Source of the DNA: Chrysogorgia sp. JL179-B06
Lineage: Eukaryota; Cnidaria; Anthozoa; Scleralcyonacea; Chrysogorgiidae
Length of the DNA stretch: 64,000 bases
NCBI GenBank assembly: GCA_035772405.1
Contig: JAYKKM010000376.1
Span: 481,001-545,000 of the forward strand
Reading direction: 5' to 3'
This document shows, one piece after another, positions 47,285 to 57,605 of this stretch; within the stretch, counting starts at the first letter, position 1; each line of letters begins with the position of its first letter. The position numbers and the translations under genes are program-made. The notes below the pieces were generated by a model. The model worked only from the letters and a program-made list of their open reading frames with translations. It ran no database searches and was not told the origin of the DNA.

Positions 47285-47610
47285 TCGCTCTCGTCAATTT
47301 AAATTTAAACGCCAAATTTAACCAACCAAAAAAACCGTTGCAAATTCTGTGACGTCGCGATCACAAACCTTTATAAATCCCGTGTCCTATAACCTGCGTA
47401 CCCCAAGTGTAACCGTTTAACGGCCTTTAACATCGTATTTTTTGCTTAACATGGCAACAAAAGGGCGCGTCCACACACACATATATATATATATATATTA
47501 TTTATATATGTAAACAAACTATTTGTGGATTTGGACCCGCATGGATTTCCCGCGAAAATTTTATGGCGGGAAATGGTTCTCACCGGTCGAGATTATCACC
47601 CTGGGATTGC
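47285..47610 (+). repeat. Dispersed repeat, copy B
   Basis: Inverted relative to 19860-20215 (see there). Contains CACACACACATATATATATA at 47471-47500. Confidence 0.6.
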
Positions 47611-47879
47611 ATGGGATGAGCTCGGGCTGGGGTAAGCGGTTAATTAACCAAGGCCGTGGTTTGATATTTTATGGTAAAGACCTCACTCTCGGTTATCATC
47701 TCCTTTTTTTTTTGCATGAACCTGGGCTCGCTGCGTTTGCTTGGTCCGTACTAAAAATCTCGGTTCAATATTTCACTGTACAGACCTCACACGCACGTGT
47801 GTTGAAATATGAATAAAGTGCGATTTTTCATTAATTCTTCGAGAACAAGTGTTATTTCCTTTTAATACCTTTTCAATCA

Positions 47880-48065
47880 ATTTTACGCGTTCCTAAATAC
47901 CCCTAAATTTTACTACGAAGCGGGAAAACTGATGTTTGTAAAAACTAAATTCCAAACATCCCGGATGTGATTTTGTACTATGGGTATTTTTTACTAGAGG
48001 TATTTTTATACTAGGGGTATTTTTTTACTAGGGGTATTTTTTTTAAATACCCCTAGTAAAAAAAT
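47880..48065. repeat. CTAGGGGTATTTTTT repeats, direct and inverted
   Basis: Four to five units of ACTAGGGGTATTTTT, the last inverted as AATACCCCTAGTAAAA. Confidence 0.7.
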
Positions 48066-48121
48066 TTAAGTTTAATACTGATGTCATTAGCCAATCAGGA
48101 ATGAGTAAAATCCCTATCATA

Positions 48122-48269
48122 CAGTAAAAACCCGCTAACAAGAACCTACATTTTACCCAATCAGCCTGGAATAGGTTCTTATATTCTTATATGTTCTTAT
48201 ATAAACAAATTCTTAATTTCAGCCTGAGGTTCTTAATAATGGTAGGTTCTTGTTAGCGGGTTTTTACTG
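48122..48269. mobile_element. Short MITE with TA target duplication
   Basis: CAGTAAAAACCCGCTAACAA and its exact complement bound 148 bases. TA flanks on both sides (48120-48121, 48270-48271) indicate a Tc1/mariner-type insertion. Confidence 0.88.
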
Positions 48270-48359
48270 TACCTTATCATAATTAAACCGTCGTGCATGA
48301 TGTATCTGACTGTGTTTAGACTCCGACTTATACCGGACCATCATTTTATTTATTTTCAG

Positions 48360-48417
48360 ATATGCCAGTCTATCTCACTCAATACTGTCGAACGTCAAGT
48401 TGTCAGTTAATGAAATG
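48360..48417 (+). CDS. Exon 3 of the unidentified plus-strand gene
   Basis: An acceptor TTATTTTCAG and donor GTAAGT bound 58 bases. One base completes the Glu codon left by exon 2, then YASLSHSILSNVKLSVNEM. It ends in phase 0, matching exon 4. Confidence 0.75.
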
Positions 48418-49059
48418 GTAAGTATACATGTGTATAGCAACCTTGTATTTTTAATAGAGTTACGATTGTAACACCTGGATCACCTATTTTTTATTTACAT
48501 TTTTATATTTCAAAACGTTGTAGCCCAAGGAGAATTCTCCACGCAATATTTAAACTTAACAGTCACACTATAGCTATTCAACTTCGTAAGCGACTAGAAG
48601 TGAGTGTCACCGTCGTGCTTTACGCGCTCAGTCGTCATTTTTTAAGTACAAAATTCCCGTAGTCAACTCATCCATAAATATCTTTTCTATCCTTTTTATA
48701 AATTATTCATTTTGTCTTTTAATTGAAAGAAGACAATACCTTAGAAATTTATTATTTCTGTATTTTTGACAAAACTCGACCTTGTTTCGATTTATGTCAA
48801 CCTCAATTTATGTCAGCCTCGACTGTTGCGAAGCGTGGAAGACCAAGTGACGAGGTTCAAATAGAAAATTAGGTCCCAACTCCGAGTGGACGTATTTGGA
48901 TTGTGTGTGGATAGAAAAGCCTCTGTACGGTTTCAAACACTTCGTTATCGTATGGAAACATAAACACAAACGCGAAATGCACGACGGTTGACACATACTC
49001 TGTAAACGTCACTTCTTACATTGTAGCTATAAATAGCACAAGTTATTGTTACAGCATCG
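48418..49059. other. Intron 3 start, nothing recognised
   Basis: No supported feature. Confidence 0.4.
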
Positions 49060-49215
49060 ACAATACATGGACGATCGTCAAGCTCAATTCCGTAGAAAAT
49101 GTGTCTGAGTCCTGGATATAGGGATCGAACCTGTAATCTTCTGATTGTCGGTGAGACGCTCTAACCATTGATGGAGAGCGAAGGTTACAATGATGTACAT
49201 GAGCATGTTTGCTGA
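49060..49215 (-). mobile_element. tRNA-derived SINE, copy 3 (best preserved)
   Basis: Minus strand: TGGTTAGAGCG (A box, 49157-49167 complement) and GGTTCGATCCC (B box, 49121-49131 complement), then a non-tRNA body with CAGACACATTTTCTACGG. Same family as 23455-23625 and 32855-32995. Confidence 0.75.
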
Positions 49216-49779
49216 ATAATACTCTAACTAGGAGTTCTTATCAGAAGTGAAATGCTTCCTCTGGACTGACACAAGCGCAGTGGGTACGAGGTTCGAGCAG
49301 TGTTCAGGGTCAGACATACCAACAGAATGATCCTAGAAATGTTCTATACTTATAGCATAGAGGATCAAATAAATAGAATGTAGAATCTGAACCACGTATC
49401 AAGCTAAGGCGATCATACATGTATAGCCTTGAAATATTAAAATATCATACGGCAGTATAATGTCAAAATTCAATGTGACCATTTGAACGCCATACATCTA
49501 ATTCGAACAACGTTTACTTGAAAGAGCAAACCTCGCGAAGTTAAAAATGTTGGTCATATTTCAAATCGAACAAACGAATAATACCCGAAACTGAAACCTA
49601 CGTCACAAAACGTCATAAAACTGGACAGACATCCATCCAGAAGGACATCCACTGTGCCAAGTCTATGTTCGCTTTACATAGTTCCGCGATAAGGTATGGA
49701 CACAAAACACAGGGACCCAAGTCAAGATCAGTGTGCTAACTCCCTGAGTGTCGGCAGCAACAACGCGGCCATATCATGG

Positions 49780-50075
49780 GCCTGGCTGAACAATATTGTT
49801 GAACGAACAATATGTTGTTCAGCATTGTTTCAACAATGTTGTTCAGTATTGATGAACCAATAACGGTTGTTTACGGTTGTTGGAACAGGAAAATACAATA
49901 TTGATAGAACAAGCATGTTCTCTATTGTTATCATTGTTGCTCAACGTTGTTAACAAGCTGTAACAGTATTAATGGCTGAACAATGTTGTGACAACATTGT
50001 TATCATGGCTGAAAAACCTTGGTGACAACATTGTTCACGCGGAGCAGCATGTTAACAGTTGGCACCACAACATTC
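49780..50075. repeat. Cluster of AACAATGTTGTT palindromes
   Basis: More than a dozen variants of AACAATGTTGTT/AACAACATTGTT occur as irregular direct and inverted copies, ending next to the MITE at 50094. No fixed period. Confidence 0.65.
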
Positions 50076-50481
50076 ACAGCTAGAAAGTATTCTTTAAAGG
50101 GGAACTGTACCCAATAAATAAATTTCTTTTAAATATAAGGCCTTTAAGTATAATGTTTGGAAATGTTAATAGTTTTACGGTATCTGCTCTTGTTACTCGA
50201 GAAATAACGTTTTCATTCTCGTATTTTATGCTTCTCATGGACGCCGCCATTTTCGAGTTTGCTCGACGGCTCAGACTCAAGGTTCAGCGGGGGTTTCTTT
50301 TCAATTTGACGTCACTTGAGTGCAAGGAACAAAATACAAGCACTCGATGACGTCAAAATTTAAATGAAAACCACCGCTGTACATGAAAGAGAATGAAAAC
50401 GTTATTTCTCGAGTACAAGAGCAGATACCGTAAAACTATTAACATTTCTAAACATTATACTTCAAGGCCTTTTATGTAATA

Positions 50482-50806
50482 GATAAAATACGAGCGGCAG
50501 ATCTGTATGGGCATTTACAATGGCGAGTGCGTAGCACGAGCCATTGTAAATCCCATACAGATCTGACGCGAGTATTTTATCGTACTTGTGAATTGAACCA
50601 ATGAACGATGCTATATATAGGCTTAATTAGTATTCATAACTTTGTTAAAGATCGTCCTAATAAGCATTCATAACTTTGTTAAAGATCGTCCTAACCAGTA
50701 TTCAATCTTTATTGAGCTTTACCAAGATATACATGTGACCAAAATACCACGCTGTGATTGTGGCTTAGCCTCATTAATTATTCATGAATTTCACAAGTAG
50801 TACTAG
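50482..50806. mobile_element. Hairpin element HP1
   Basis: Outer stem GATAAAATAC (50482-50491) pairs with GTATTTTATC (50572-50581). An inner stem of 26 pairs (50498-50524 with 50540-50565) carries one bulged C and an apical GAG-TGC-GTA-GCA-CGAG. Then TACTTGTGAATT (50583-50594) pairs with AATTTCACAAGTA (50787-50799), closing a ~220-base domain. The same layout with different stem sequences is seen at HP2 and HP3. Confidence 0.65.
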
Positions 50807-50808
50807 TA

Positions 50809-51161
50809 GTTAAAACATGCAGAGCGGCCGATGTTTATGGACAGTTACAATGGCGAGCCGTTGTATAACTGCCCATAAACATCGACCGCGAATGTTTTAA
50901 CGAACTTGTAAAATGAATAGAATATATCATACATACTTTGTTTGGAAGTTGTAGAAATGGTACATACAAATTATTTTAACTCCGAAAAAGCTCAATTTGA
51001 GCAAGTTAACTTTGACAAAACATTGATGTTTTATTAATCAGCAAGTTAACTTTGATAAAACATTGATGTTTTATTAATCAATGTTTTATCCTGGGTTAAA
51101 GTGCTGATTAAATATTAATTTCTTTTGAATTTTCATCCTGAATTATTCATGAATTTTACAA
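50809..51161. mobile_element. Hairpin element HP2
   Basis: Outer stem GTTAAAACAT (50809-50818) with ATGTTTTAAC (50892-50901). Inner stem 50829-50854 with 50857-50884. Then CTTGTAAAAT (from 50905) pairs with AATTTTACAA (51152-51161). It follows HP1 directly. It contains an internal duplication of about 40 bases (GCAAGTTAACTTTGA near 51001 and 51041). Confidence 0.65.
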
Positions 51162-51200
51162 TTAAAAGTAATTTATTTTTTGGGTACAGTTCCCCTTTAA

Positions 51201-51440
51201 AATAATGTTTCCGCGGAAAGACTGAAAACTAGTTGTTCGAGGGTTAGTAGGAAGGTTAGTACAGTAGTAGGGTTAATATTAGGGTGAGGTTGAATAGAAA
51301 GGTTTAAAAATAACCCTAACCCAAAATTAAACCCTTCTAATAACTGTCACCCTAATATTAACCTTTGGCTAACCTTCGTACTAACCCTGGAACAACTAGT
51401 TTTCAATCTTTCCGCGAAAACCTTATTTTAAAGTAAACTT
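51201..51440. mobile_element. Palindromic MITE with telomere-like words
   Basis: AAAATAATGTTTCCGCGGAA at the left and its near complement at the right. Arms contain GGGTTAGTA, GGGTTAATATTAGGG and CTAACCTTCGTACTAACCC. It adjoins the right end of the previous MITE. Confidence 0.75.
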
Positions 51441-51525
51441 TCTAGCGATAACCAACTTGCAACAGGTTATGCCTTTTGCACATTTTGTCTCGGCTCCAAA
51501 CCGAGAGAGGCCTCCCAGGTGACAA

Positions 51526-52065
51526 TCTTACATAAGATCTTATAAGATCTTATAAGATCTTATATAAGATCTTATAAGATCTTATGTAAGATCTTGCAAG
51601 TTCTTGCAAGAAATTGCAAGATCTTGCAAGATCTTGCAAGATCTTACATAAGATCTTGCAAGATCTTATAAGATCTTGTACGATTGTGTAAGATCATCTA
51701 AGATCTTGTAAGATCATGTAAGGTTTTGTAAGATCTTGTAAGATCTTGTAAGATCTTGTAAGATCTTGTAAGATCTTGTAAGATCATCTAAAGATCTTGT
51801 AAGATCTTGTAAGATCTTGTAAGATCATGTAAGATCTTGTAAGATCTTGCAAGATCTTGTAAGATCATGTAAGATCATGAAAGATCATGTAAGATCTTGT
51901 AAGATCTTGTAAGATCATCTAAAGATCTTGTAAGATCTTGTAAGATCTTATAAGATCATGTAAGATCTTATAAAATCATGTAAGATCATGTAAGATCTTG
52001 TATGATCTTGTAATATTGTAAGAACATGTTGTAATTCAGCTATAACAAGATCTTACAATATTATA
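51526..52065. repeat. AAGATCTTGT decamer array, left
   Basis: Around 45 degenerate units of TTGTAAGATC (10-11 bases). Every unit contains the palindrome AAGATCTT or a one-base variant (AAGATCAT). Confidence 0.95.
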
Positions 52066-52364
52066 TATATATATAATTACTGTAGGTAAATAATTAAAAG
52101 TAAAAAGACTTATAAATCTCTGTTTTTAAAATACAAATTATTACAAAATCACTATAAATTACTATAAGTCATTGAAAGGTTGAGCTATTTCTAGTGTTTA
52201 TTTGCACATCCAGTTTTCTTTTTGCATCCCTGCACTTCTGGTTGCATGCATCAACCACTTGCTGCTGGAAAGAACATCTGAAAATATTGAATGAATGCAC
52301 AATGTTAGTATGTGCTGTATACAGTAACCTCTTTGGCAGAATTTCGTTCCCTTGCTATGTTTGT

Positions 52365-52665
52365 GAGATAGTTCAGTTTGTTTGATAATGCAAATGTAAT
52401 CCATTGACATCACATATGTATACAGTTCAAAGTATACATGTCTTATTGGAGAGGATTATATGTCTTTGTTAAATTATCAAACAAGATAATTAGAAACTGT
52501 GCAGGTTTGGTGTTCCAGGAGAAACACGCATACAAGATTCCTTTAAAGTGATTTTGTTTGATAATCGTAAAGATATACAGTACAATTTTTCCGAATAAAT
52601 CATTATGCATGTGTGACGTCACTCATGTTTAATATACATATCAAACAAATTTAAATATCAAAAAG
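52365..52665. mobile_element. Inverted-repeat MITE related to 16147-16563
   Basis: TTCAGTTTGTTTGATAATGC at the left and CATATCAAACAAATTTAAAT at the right, with CACATATG/CATGTGTGACGTCA inside. Diverged relative of the palindrome at 16 kb. Confidence 0.55.
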
Positions 52666-52874
52666 AAACAATAAACAAAAAACTAAAAAATGTTAGTCAC
52701 CAACAACAGTCTTTCTCAAGACGTACAGTACAACAACCTGGACGATCAACTTCACACATAAAATGTTACTCTGTCATTCTAACCAAAGTTTTCCCCAACT
52801 CTACTTACCAAACATTTTATTTGTCCTTTTTAAATCAAGTAGTGTGATCGTCCTCTTTGATTTTTTCAACAACT

Positions 52875-52991
52875 CTAATGTCCGTTGGCTAATTCATTAT
52901 TCTCAAAAAGCAGTGGCAACAGCTTTAGAGCACATTTTACTGGGTCTTTAGGTCCTGCTGCCACATTTAGGAGGTTTAAACCATCACGTAT
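52875..52991 (-). CDS. Candidate terminal exon of a nested minus-strand gene
   Basis: After an acceptor (TTTATTAAAG) the minus strand reads IRDGLNLLNVAAGPKDPVKC, then ALKLLPLLFENNELANGH and a TAG stop. It enters in phase 0, as the exon at 53140-53203 leaves. The Leu-rich amphipathic character suits a helical-repeat protein. The product is not recognised. Confidence 0.45.
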   Translation of the reverse strand: MRDGLNLLNVAAGPKDPVKCALKLLPLLFENNELANGH

Positions 52992-53139
52992 CTTTAATAA
53001 ATACAAGACAATTACAAAGCAATTAATACTTACAAATTGATATTTACAAATACCACAAAAATTAATTTGCACAGCAAGTAATATTATGTGAACAATATAC
53101 AAGGTTGTACTTAAGGTAATTATAATTAAAATTACTTAC

Positions 53140-53203
53140 AAATTCCACAACCTCTGTTTGGACATTGGTGCTAGCCAACTGGAGAAATTCTATCAGGCAA
53201 GAC
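53140..53203 (-). CDS. Candidate internal exon of the nested minus-strand gene
   Basis: A 64-base exon between acceptor TACTTGTAG and a perfect GTAAGT donor. One base completes the Trp codon started by the exon at 55408-55552, then SCLIEFLQLASTNVQTEVVE and F. Both boundary phases match. Confidence 0.5.
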
Positions 53204-53426
53204 CTACAAGTACATAATGAAAAAAGCAAAATTATTTTAATAACACTTCAATCTTGATGATTTGTCATGCTTTGCTGGAGTGGGTTACGTTGTTGCCCTG
53301 ACCAAATGCAGGGAGCGCTGCCCCTCACTCCTCGCTTTTATAATAAAAATAAAAATAAAGCCTCTGCGGAGGAGAGAGGCGCTGCCCCCTGTCAAAAATC
53401 AAATGTGGTTGAATCAAATGTTGTGT

Positions 53427-53535
53427 AGCCTCCTCCAGAGCCAACTCTGTGTCTGCTTATTTCTTAGTTTTTTCAAGTCAAGAAGCTCTCTGAAAAACTA
53501 AGAAGACACAGAGTTGCCTGCAGAGGAGCCTAAAC
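53427..53535. repeat. Foldback of 40-base arms
   Basis: AGCCTCCTCCAGAGCCAACT at 53428 pairs, with gaps, with AGTTGCCTGCAGAGGAGCC ending near 53531. Inner halves are CTTAGTTTTTTC and GAAAAACTAAG. Confidence 0.7.
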
Positions 53536-54240
53536 GTTGTGGATGATTACTATCAAAATTGACACATGTCATTGAACATTTATACTATATTCGTTTATAT
53601 TGTGAAACTAATTATAAACAATGTTATATGCAAATGTTTTACTTTCAATTCATGACCAGTGGCCACACCCATGGCATTTGACTTTGATGAGCATTTCTCC
53701 ACTTCTGAAATTTGGAAAATATTATAACGAAATTATAGAAAGATTGGCATTTAGTCATTGCTCTTAGCCCTTCTCCAAATCTTCTTCCACTCTTGTTCCT
53801 CTCACACACTTAAGCACCACAAAACACACTTTAGTTCCCAAAACAAGCTGTTTTGGCATTGTCAATTAGCTTAAGATTTTCTCGCTAAAACTGTACCCAA
53901 AATACTGAAAATTATAAAGTGTAAAGAAATAAAAGAATATGGTTAACGCTGGAGTTCAAGTCAACACTACAGCATTTGAGCTTCCGATAAACAAAAACTG
54001 ATTGTTGTTGGACCTTGTGTTTCGAGAAGATCTGACAGACAATGTTCGAAAGAAATTGCCCTGCACAAGCATATAATGTACAGTATTTTAAGATTAAACC
54101 TTTGATTTAACCATTTGTATGTCTTTTTCCGATAGCTTCCTATGTAGCCCAATCGTTTACAAAACAGAAGTATATAAGAAGTCAGAGATTGACAAGGCGG
54201 GAAGCGTACACATAGAAAAGGCATAATAACATTTTAATTA

Positions 54241-54279
54241 GATCTAACGTTTCATTGTATACATCACAACATCTTCAGA
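54241..54279 (-). ncRNA. Hammerhead-like motif, left arm
   Basis: Minus strand CTGAAGA-T, stem GTTGT / ACAAT (last pair G-T), then GAAAC and GTTAGATC. See the right arm. Confidence 0.35.
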
Positions 54280-54812
54280 GATAATAATTACAAAGTGTCT
54301 AAGCCTAGATACATGTATATACAGTATATTTACAACATCTCAAAAATTAGCCAATCAGAGAGAAGTGTTAAAAATAAAAGTTACAATTATGTGAGAAAAG
54401 GAACACAATAGACGCTAAGAAAGTGAGTAAAAGTTACGGCCGATATAATAAGGGCTGATATAAAAATAAAATTAAGAGATACACAAAGAAATCAGAGAAG
54501 GAAAAGAGGCGCAGATCCAATGTTGCCGTTTTAACTTATTCTATGCGAAAGCTTCTTAATTAGTAAACTTAAACCATCAACATTGGATCTGCGCCTCTTT
54601 TCCTTCTCTGATTTCTTTGTGTATCTCTTAATTTTATTTTTATATTGGCCCTTATTATATCGGCCGTAACTTTTACTCACTTTCTTAGCGTCTATTGTAT
54701 TCCTTTTGTCACTTGTAACTTTTATTTTTAAAACTTCTCTCTGATTGGCTAATTTTTTACATGTTGTAAATATATAATATATCTAGGCTTAGGCACTTTG
54801 TAATTATTATCT

Positions 54813-54850
54813 CTGAAGATGTTGTGATGTATACAACGAAACGTTAGATC
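54813..54850 (+). ncRNA. Hammerhead-like motif, right arm
   Basis: CTGAAGA (54813-54819), unpaired T, stem GTTGT (54821-54825) / ACAAC (54833-54837), GAAAC (54838-54842), GTTAGATC. Fits the CUGANGA...GAAA core except for the single extra base. Same motif at 10119-10158. Confidence 0.4.
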
Positions 54851-55407
54851 TAATTAAAATTTGATTATGCCTTTTCTACGTGTTTTATGCTGGACATTAA
54901 TATTCTTATATAAGAAGTCGTATAAAAGAGTATATAAGAAGCATAAACAAAATATATAACTATAATAAATTATTCTAATTTCTGTTGTTTGAAGAAGCGC
55001 CCGAAATCGCACCCCGCGCAAACCGTACACGTGCCATAGAAATTTTGAAATAGCCAGCCTGATTATTTCGCTTTAGCGGAGGGTTTTCGCAACATTTTAA
55101 CCAGAGAGCCAGAAAACCATTTAAATTAAAGGCAATAGAATAACCTCTGTAACAAAGAATGATGTTAATAAATCAGTGATACTTTCTCACCTTGACGCAA
55201 TGCCTGTAATTGTAAATATTTTGTTGCCATGTCTTACATTTAAAGGCTCCTCTGACTTTCAAGTATATATCGTCCTTTACAAATTCACTTCTTATGATGC
55301 TACTTGAATCAAAGGAAAGCGCAACATGAGTGGTTGCCCTCGCTAAAAATTGCGCGCAGCGAGCGCAAGAAATATGTTGAGAAGATAGTATATGATAGAT
55401 AACTTAC

Positions 55408-55552
55408 CAATTCTTGTCAAGTTTTAAAGGATTGTCTTGCGTCATTAAGTTCAGTTCACGAACACAAAGAGATCCGTATAGGCTAAGTGACTCTGGTGAA
55501 ATGATGTTATATGATAGCCGAGCACATATGGCTTGGTGACCGGATATTGCGG
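55408..55552 (-). CDS. Candidate exon of the nested minus-strand gene
   Basis: A pyrimidine-rich acceptor (TTTTGTTCGCACAG) and a GTAAGT donor bound 145 bases on the minus strand. The frame reads AISGHQAICARLSYNIISPE, then SLSLYGSLCVRELNLMTQDN and PLKLDKN. It leaves in phase 2, matching the exon at 53140-53203. Sequence upstream in the same frame is open to 55592 but has no ATG, so an earlier exon is expected to the right. I found none with confidence. Confidence 0.5.
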
Positions 55553-56099
55553 CTGTGCGAACAAAAGGTGAGAAGCGCGCTTGGCAGTTCAAGTTTTAAC
55601 AATCACACCAGCACACCTGGTCTAGTAAGCTCGCTTCATTTTCGGTTGTCTGTTCCTATAGTAGATCAACACACCATATGTTTTTACGCTATTCAGCTTT
55701 TTGAATAGGTATTCGAACAGTTTCAGCGTGAATTCAAGTCACAGTCTTCACATTGGTCAAACTTGATACGTTTGCTTTATCTTGAGTTTTCATGATGTTA
55801 CTATTCGGATCCCGAATTAGTTCTTAGTAATCACAGTAAGCTCTATTTCGTCTATGATTATGTGAAACGTAGAAGAATCAGATACCCAAACTCAGATTCT
55901 GACGACAATTTACATCTACCTGAACCACAAATGCCTGTTAAATCATAGGTTAAATATATCCGCCAAACGGTAAACTCTAGGCCTGAACATCATGTATTCG
56001 CATTTATAGTTAATATACATATAGTTCTAAAATTAAGCTACTGGCCAGCAGAGTAGCAAAACTATTAACTGTAGTATTTAATATATTATTTTACTGTAG

Positions 56100-56520
56100 A
56101 TCACAAGATTTAAAGATTTTAAGATTTAGACCATTTTCTTGTCAGATCTTACAAGATTTTGACATTTATCTTGTAAGATCTTACAAGATTTTTACCATTT
56201 TCTTGTAAGATCTTACAAGATTTGATCATTTTCTTGTAAGATCTCACAAGATTTTGACCATTATCTTGTAAGATCTTACAAGATATTTACTATTTTCTTA
56301 TAAGATCTTACAAGATTTGCTCATTTTCTTGTAAGATCTTACAAGATTTGATCATTTTCTTGTAAGATCTTACAAGATATTTACTATTTTCTTGTAAGAT
56401 CTTACAAGATTTTGACCATTATCTTGTAAGATCGTACAAGATATTTACTATTTTCTTCTAAGATCTTACAAGATTTTGACCATTATCTTGTAAGACTTAC
56501 AAGATAATTAACCGGATTTT
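56100..56520. repeat. ~36-bp repeat of 20-base palindromes with alternating spacers
   Basis: About eleven units of TCTTGTAAGATCTTACAAGA (a perfect palindrome) separated by 11-14-base spacers of three recurring types: TTTGACCATTA, ATTTACTATTT and TTGATCATTT. Confidence 0.93.
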
Positions 56521-56814
56521 TTATTTATTTACAATATCCGGATATTGCGTTTTTAAACGATCAAAATTCGCGAGTTTGATAAATATGTCGAGCAGAATAC
56601 CATACTTTATAAAGCACAAATACAGTATAACAAACATACGGTAATCTATTATTAATTGTAGCGTCTGCAACTGAAGTTATCACAGTTATCTTCGTTATAC
56701 GGAAATGATCTTGAATTTCGCTTATATTAGGCTCATGTGCTTATATATGCGGATACCATTTTATAAAAATTTTATATCAGCAAATTCTTAAGTTTTCTAA
56801 TGTTTTCAGTTTGT

Positions 56815-56990
56815 AAGATATTTTGTAAGATCTTGTCAAGTATATTAAATCTTACAAGATCTTACAAGATTTCATAAGATCTTACAAGATCTTACAAGAT
56901 TTCTATTATAAGATCTTGTCAAGATTTATTTTAAGATCTTACAAGATCTTACAAGATCTTACAAGATCTTGTAAGATCTTGGCAAGATGT
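56815..56990. repeat. AAGATCTTACAAGATC array, right end
   Basis: About twelve units without long spacers, running into the terminus GGCAAGATGTTCACCTGGG. Confidence 0.93.
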
Positions 56991-57239
56991 TCACCTGGGC
57001 TGCAGAGACGAGCTTTTGTAAGCTTCGTTCTCAGGTCTCTCGACTTTGGACCTTACAGGTACAGTAGGTGTATGGCATGTAATGTTGTATCCCATTCACA
57101 GCGAGTTGCGAGCTGAATAAGAGGCTTAAAGTATCGAAGAAATATTTCTGTTCAGCTATTTGCCTGAATGTTTATAAATAATATAGAATTTGGGGTTATA
57201 GGTACAAATAAATTATATAGGAAACCAGGAAATATGATA

Positions 57240-57605
57240 TCACATTCACAACGCCCGTTCTGCGTGAACTGCACTGGTTACCAATTAGTTTTAGGATAGA
57301 TTTTAGGATAGATTTTAAGATTATACTTTTAACGTATAAGTATTAGGCAAGAAGCTTAGGACTTTCGGTGACAGGTCTTTCAGTGTAGCTGCACCAAAAC
57401 TCTGGAATGCCCTGCCAGCAACATTGCATAACATATCTTCTATTAGTACCTTTAAATCTCGCCTAAAAACATATATTTTTAAATTAGCTTTTAATTACAT
57501 CTAGAATGTATCATTGTCATAGTTTTATATATGTACAGTATGTACTGCGCTTTTGATCATTCTATGTTAAAAAGCGCATTATAAATTAATAAATTATAAT
57601 TATTA
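57240..57605 (+). pseudogene. L2/CR1-like LINE 3' end
   Basis: VLRELHWLPI (near 57260-57292), then after a deletion GDRSFSVAAPKLWNALPATL and STFKSRLKTYIFKLAFNYI with a stop near 57500. This is the conserved C-terminus of L2/CR1-type LINE ORFs. The 3' tail, with AAAAAGCGCATTATAAATTA and TTATTATTA, is also typical. It ends 30 bases upstream of exon 4, so it sits in the intron's branch-point region. Confidence 0.8.

Larger units (their letters stand above)
50094..51200. mobile_element. TTAA-flanked palindromic MITE, copy 2, with nested hairpin elements
   Basis: Same ends as 5719-6200 (TTAAAGGGGAACTGTACCC at 50094; complement to 51200). The left ~380 bases align along the length of copy 1. About 680 extra bases (about 50480-51160) are inserted near the right end and hold two hairpin elements. 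Confidence 0.85.
54213..54878. mobile_element. Large inverted repeat with hammerhead-like motifs at both ends
   Basis: Arms 54213-54535 and 54578-54878 are complementary with scattered differences around a 42-base spacer. Shared words are GAGGCGCAGATCCAATGTTG, TTACGGCCGATATAATAAGG and TAGCCAATCAGAGAGAAGT. Each outer end carries the CTGAAGA...GAAAC motif facing outward. This looks like two copies of a retroelement terminal repeat in head-to-head array, or a foldback derivative of one. Confidence 0.8.
51514..56999. mobile_element. Candidate 5.5-kb element bounded by inverted AAGATCTTGT arrays
   Basis: CCCAGGTGACAATCTT at 51514 and its near complement ending at 56999 are inverted termini. Each runs inward into an array of AAGATCTTGT decamers (51526-52065; 56815-56990 and 56100-56520). 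Outside the termini a further inverted match (CTCGGCTCCAAACCGAGAG left, GGTCTCTCGACTTTGGACC right) suggests the repeat extends about 50 bases more. I found no target duplication. The interior holds the candidate minus-strand exons, a MITE and the 54.2-kb palindrome. Autonomous or captured-gene status is unknown. Confidence 0.5.

Noticed and set aside
52169..52277. Minus-strand segment after an acceptor reading FQQQVVDACNQKCRDAKRKL to a stop
   Set aside because: It looks exon-like, but its phase does not fit the preceding candidate exon, which ends in a stop without an internal donor. Left unassigned.
53640..53710. Possible exon with VEKCSSKSNAMGVATGHELK on the minus strand
   Set aside because: Joining it after the exon at 55408-55552 creates a stop codon, and its donor (GTAAAA) is weak.
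56100..56520. CRISPR-like look: equal palindromic repeats with short spacers
   Set aside because: Spacers are only 11-14 bases, recur in three near-identical types, and the DNA is plainly eukaryotic with no cas genes. It is a tandem repeat.
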